Source: Phoebastria nigripes
Lineage: Eukaryota; Chordata; Aves; Procellariiformes; Diomedeidae
Length of the DNA stretch: 64,000 nt
Assembly (NCBI GenBank): GCA_035582835.1
Contig: JAYKAV010000666.1
Span: forward strand, 124,001 to 188,000
Direction: 5' to 3'
Notes under the pieces: model-generated
Databases searched by the model: none
What the model was told of the DNA's origin: nothing
What the model saw: only the letters and a program-made list of their open reading frames with translations
Shown: positions 62,831 through 64,000 of the stretch, one piece after another
Numbering within the stretch: position 1 is the first letter of the stretch
How the letters are laid out: the number at the start of each line of letters is the position of its first letter
Made by a program: the position numbers and the translations under genes

Positions 62831-64000
62831 TCATAGACCTAGCTAAAATATTTTGGGTAATACTGTAGATAATAATTTAATAGTTTCAAATGTTCTCTCT
62901 CTTCTAAGTGTTATATCCTGTATAGTAGCTTTGCTGATATTGTTTCTTAGATTTGATTTCAAATATGTTTGAAAAATATATAACCCCTGGGTTCCCAAAA
63001 TATAAAAGCTGAAGGAGGCACTGGATATATTATGCTGATTTCTTAAGTACTGGGACTCTGGATATTTCTGTGCATCAACTATGCAAATTACTTGATTTAA
63101 GCCAATGACTAATCCTGCTTCTTGTAATGGGACTACTTCTTGCTTAGCATTAGACAGGTTTTGAAATTTAAAAAAAATATATGTATGACTACACACTTCT
63201 AGACTTACCTTATTTTCACATAAAATAACCTATACACCTTTAACATACTGTTCATTTAAAGTAAGTTTTCAGATAAGTGTTACAAAAGTCAGAGGTGTAG
63301 AGTTTCTTGAACACTGAAGAGGAAGCAAGTAAGGCGACAGGGGAGACAGGACCTCAGGTCCCCCTTTCCCTGTTCACTCCCACATGTATATACAACCTTC
63401 ACTAGGAGTGAACTGTCAGAGTCAAGTTTGATACTGGTTTTCACATGTGTTTCTATGCCTGTTTTCTTCCCCTCTTTTTAAAAATATCAGCTGCAGGTGA
63501 TATGCGTAAAATATTGGTAATCAGACTTTTCTTTCTCTTACACTTTACCGTGCAAGAAATGGAAAATAAGGAAAACCTTCAGCTGAGGTACTAGGAGCTA
63601 TGCAAATTAAACCCCACTTGCTGCTTTGGGACATAATTCAAAGCCTATTTATAGTCAATGCGAGTCTTGAAAAAGTACAGCAGGTTTGTAACAGACACAT
63701 TTTGAGGGTAAACCTACACTGTGCAATACAGTATAGTGCAGAAAAATACCAGCTTACACCCTCTTTTTAGGTAACACGTTTAAACAGTACATTGGGCTCC
63801 ACCTTAACTTCATTTAGACCTTCTGTCTCCTGATGCTTCTTTTGGAGAGCTGTGCCAGAATCTCAACAGCTAGTTTTCAACCTGAATTTATTCAATGCAA
63901 AATTATGCACATTTGTTCTCCTACCAGATCTGCATTAGCTTAATTATAGTTTCAGGGTACGCAATGAACATGGTTGTTTATGGGTAGCATCCCTTAATTT
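62831..64000. other. Noncoding right end
   Basis: AT-rich sequence, no recognised gene or repeat. The 117-aa minus frame at 62843-63196 has no family features and is compatible with chance. Confidence 0.6.

Noticed and set aside
1..64000. Bacterial or phage-type systems, CRISPR arrays, operons
   Set aside because: Composition, CpG depletion with islands, and LINE/LTR relics are those of a vertebrate genome. No regularly spaced repeats or tightly packed genes are present.

Overview
The window looks like 64 kb of vertebrate nuclear DNA, most probably from a bird. The bulk is AT-rich and CpG-poor, with scattered single N calls and one 245-base scaffold gap. Recognisable interspersed repeats are sparse and old. 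They include a CR1-type LINE piece, an L2/Rex1/CR1-clade LINE tail, a 5S rRNA-derived fragment of the AmnSINE1 sort, and the two ends of an LTR type I know from bird genomes. No prokaryotic gene organisation, operon, CRISPR array or tRNA/rRNA gene is present. I could not identify any open reading frame as a known protein. The open frames are mostly what chance gives in 64 kb, or are GC-rich noise inside CpG islands.

Layout. 1-4.25 kb is noncoding flank carrying a striking long hairpin at 237-320. 4.25-6.64 kb is a strong CpG island with extreme G and C homopolymers, a GCG repeat, a sequencing gap and a GGGTCC hexamer tract at the gap edge; it is very likely a promoter with unsequenced first-exon sequence. 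6.6-28.7 kb is intronic or intergenic DNA with one candidate exon (10583-10779), the remains of a LINE reverse-transcriptase C-terminus (20.79-21.10 kb) and a collapsed LTR remnant (26354-26409). 28.76-29.21 kb is a second, smaller CpG island with three CCAAT boxes in about 115 bp and a homeodomain-type palindrome, followed directly by complex, conserved-looking sequence. 29.5-64 kb is mostly noncoding: an antisense CR1 fragment and a pyrimidine-rich tract (34.1-36.1 kb), a (GT)13 microsatellite, a 5S-derived fragment, two MITE-like old repeats (48.0 and 54.2 kb), a possible 66-bp exon (49625-49690) and several stretches that read like conserved noncoding elements.

How it fits together. Two CpG-island promoters, candidate small exons and regulatory-looking blocks in a repeat-poor background suggest the 5' region or first introns of a developmental gene, or a lncRNA/enhancer landscape beside one. 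The gene cannot be named from the sequence alone. Repeat and motif comparisons were made by eye against remembered family sequences, and no search was run.
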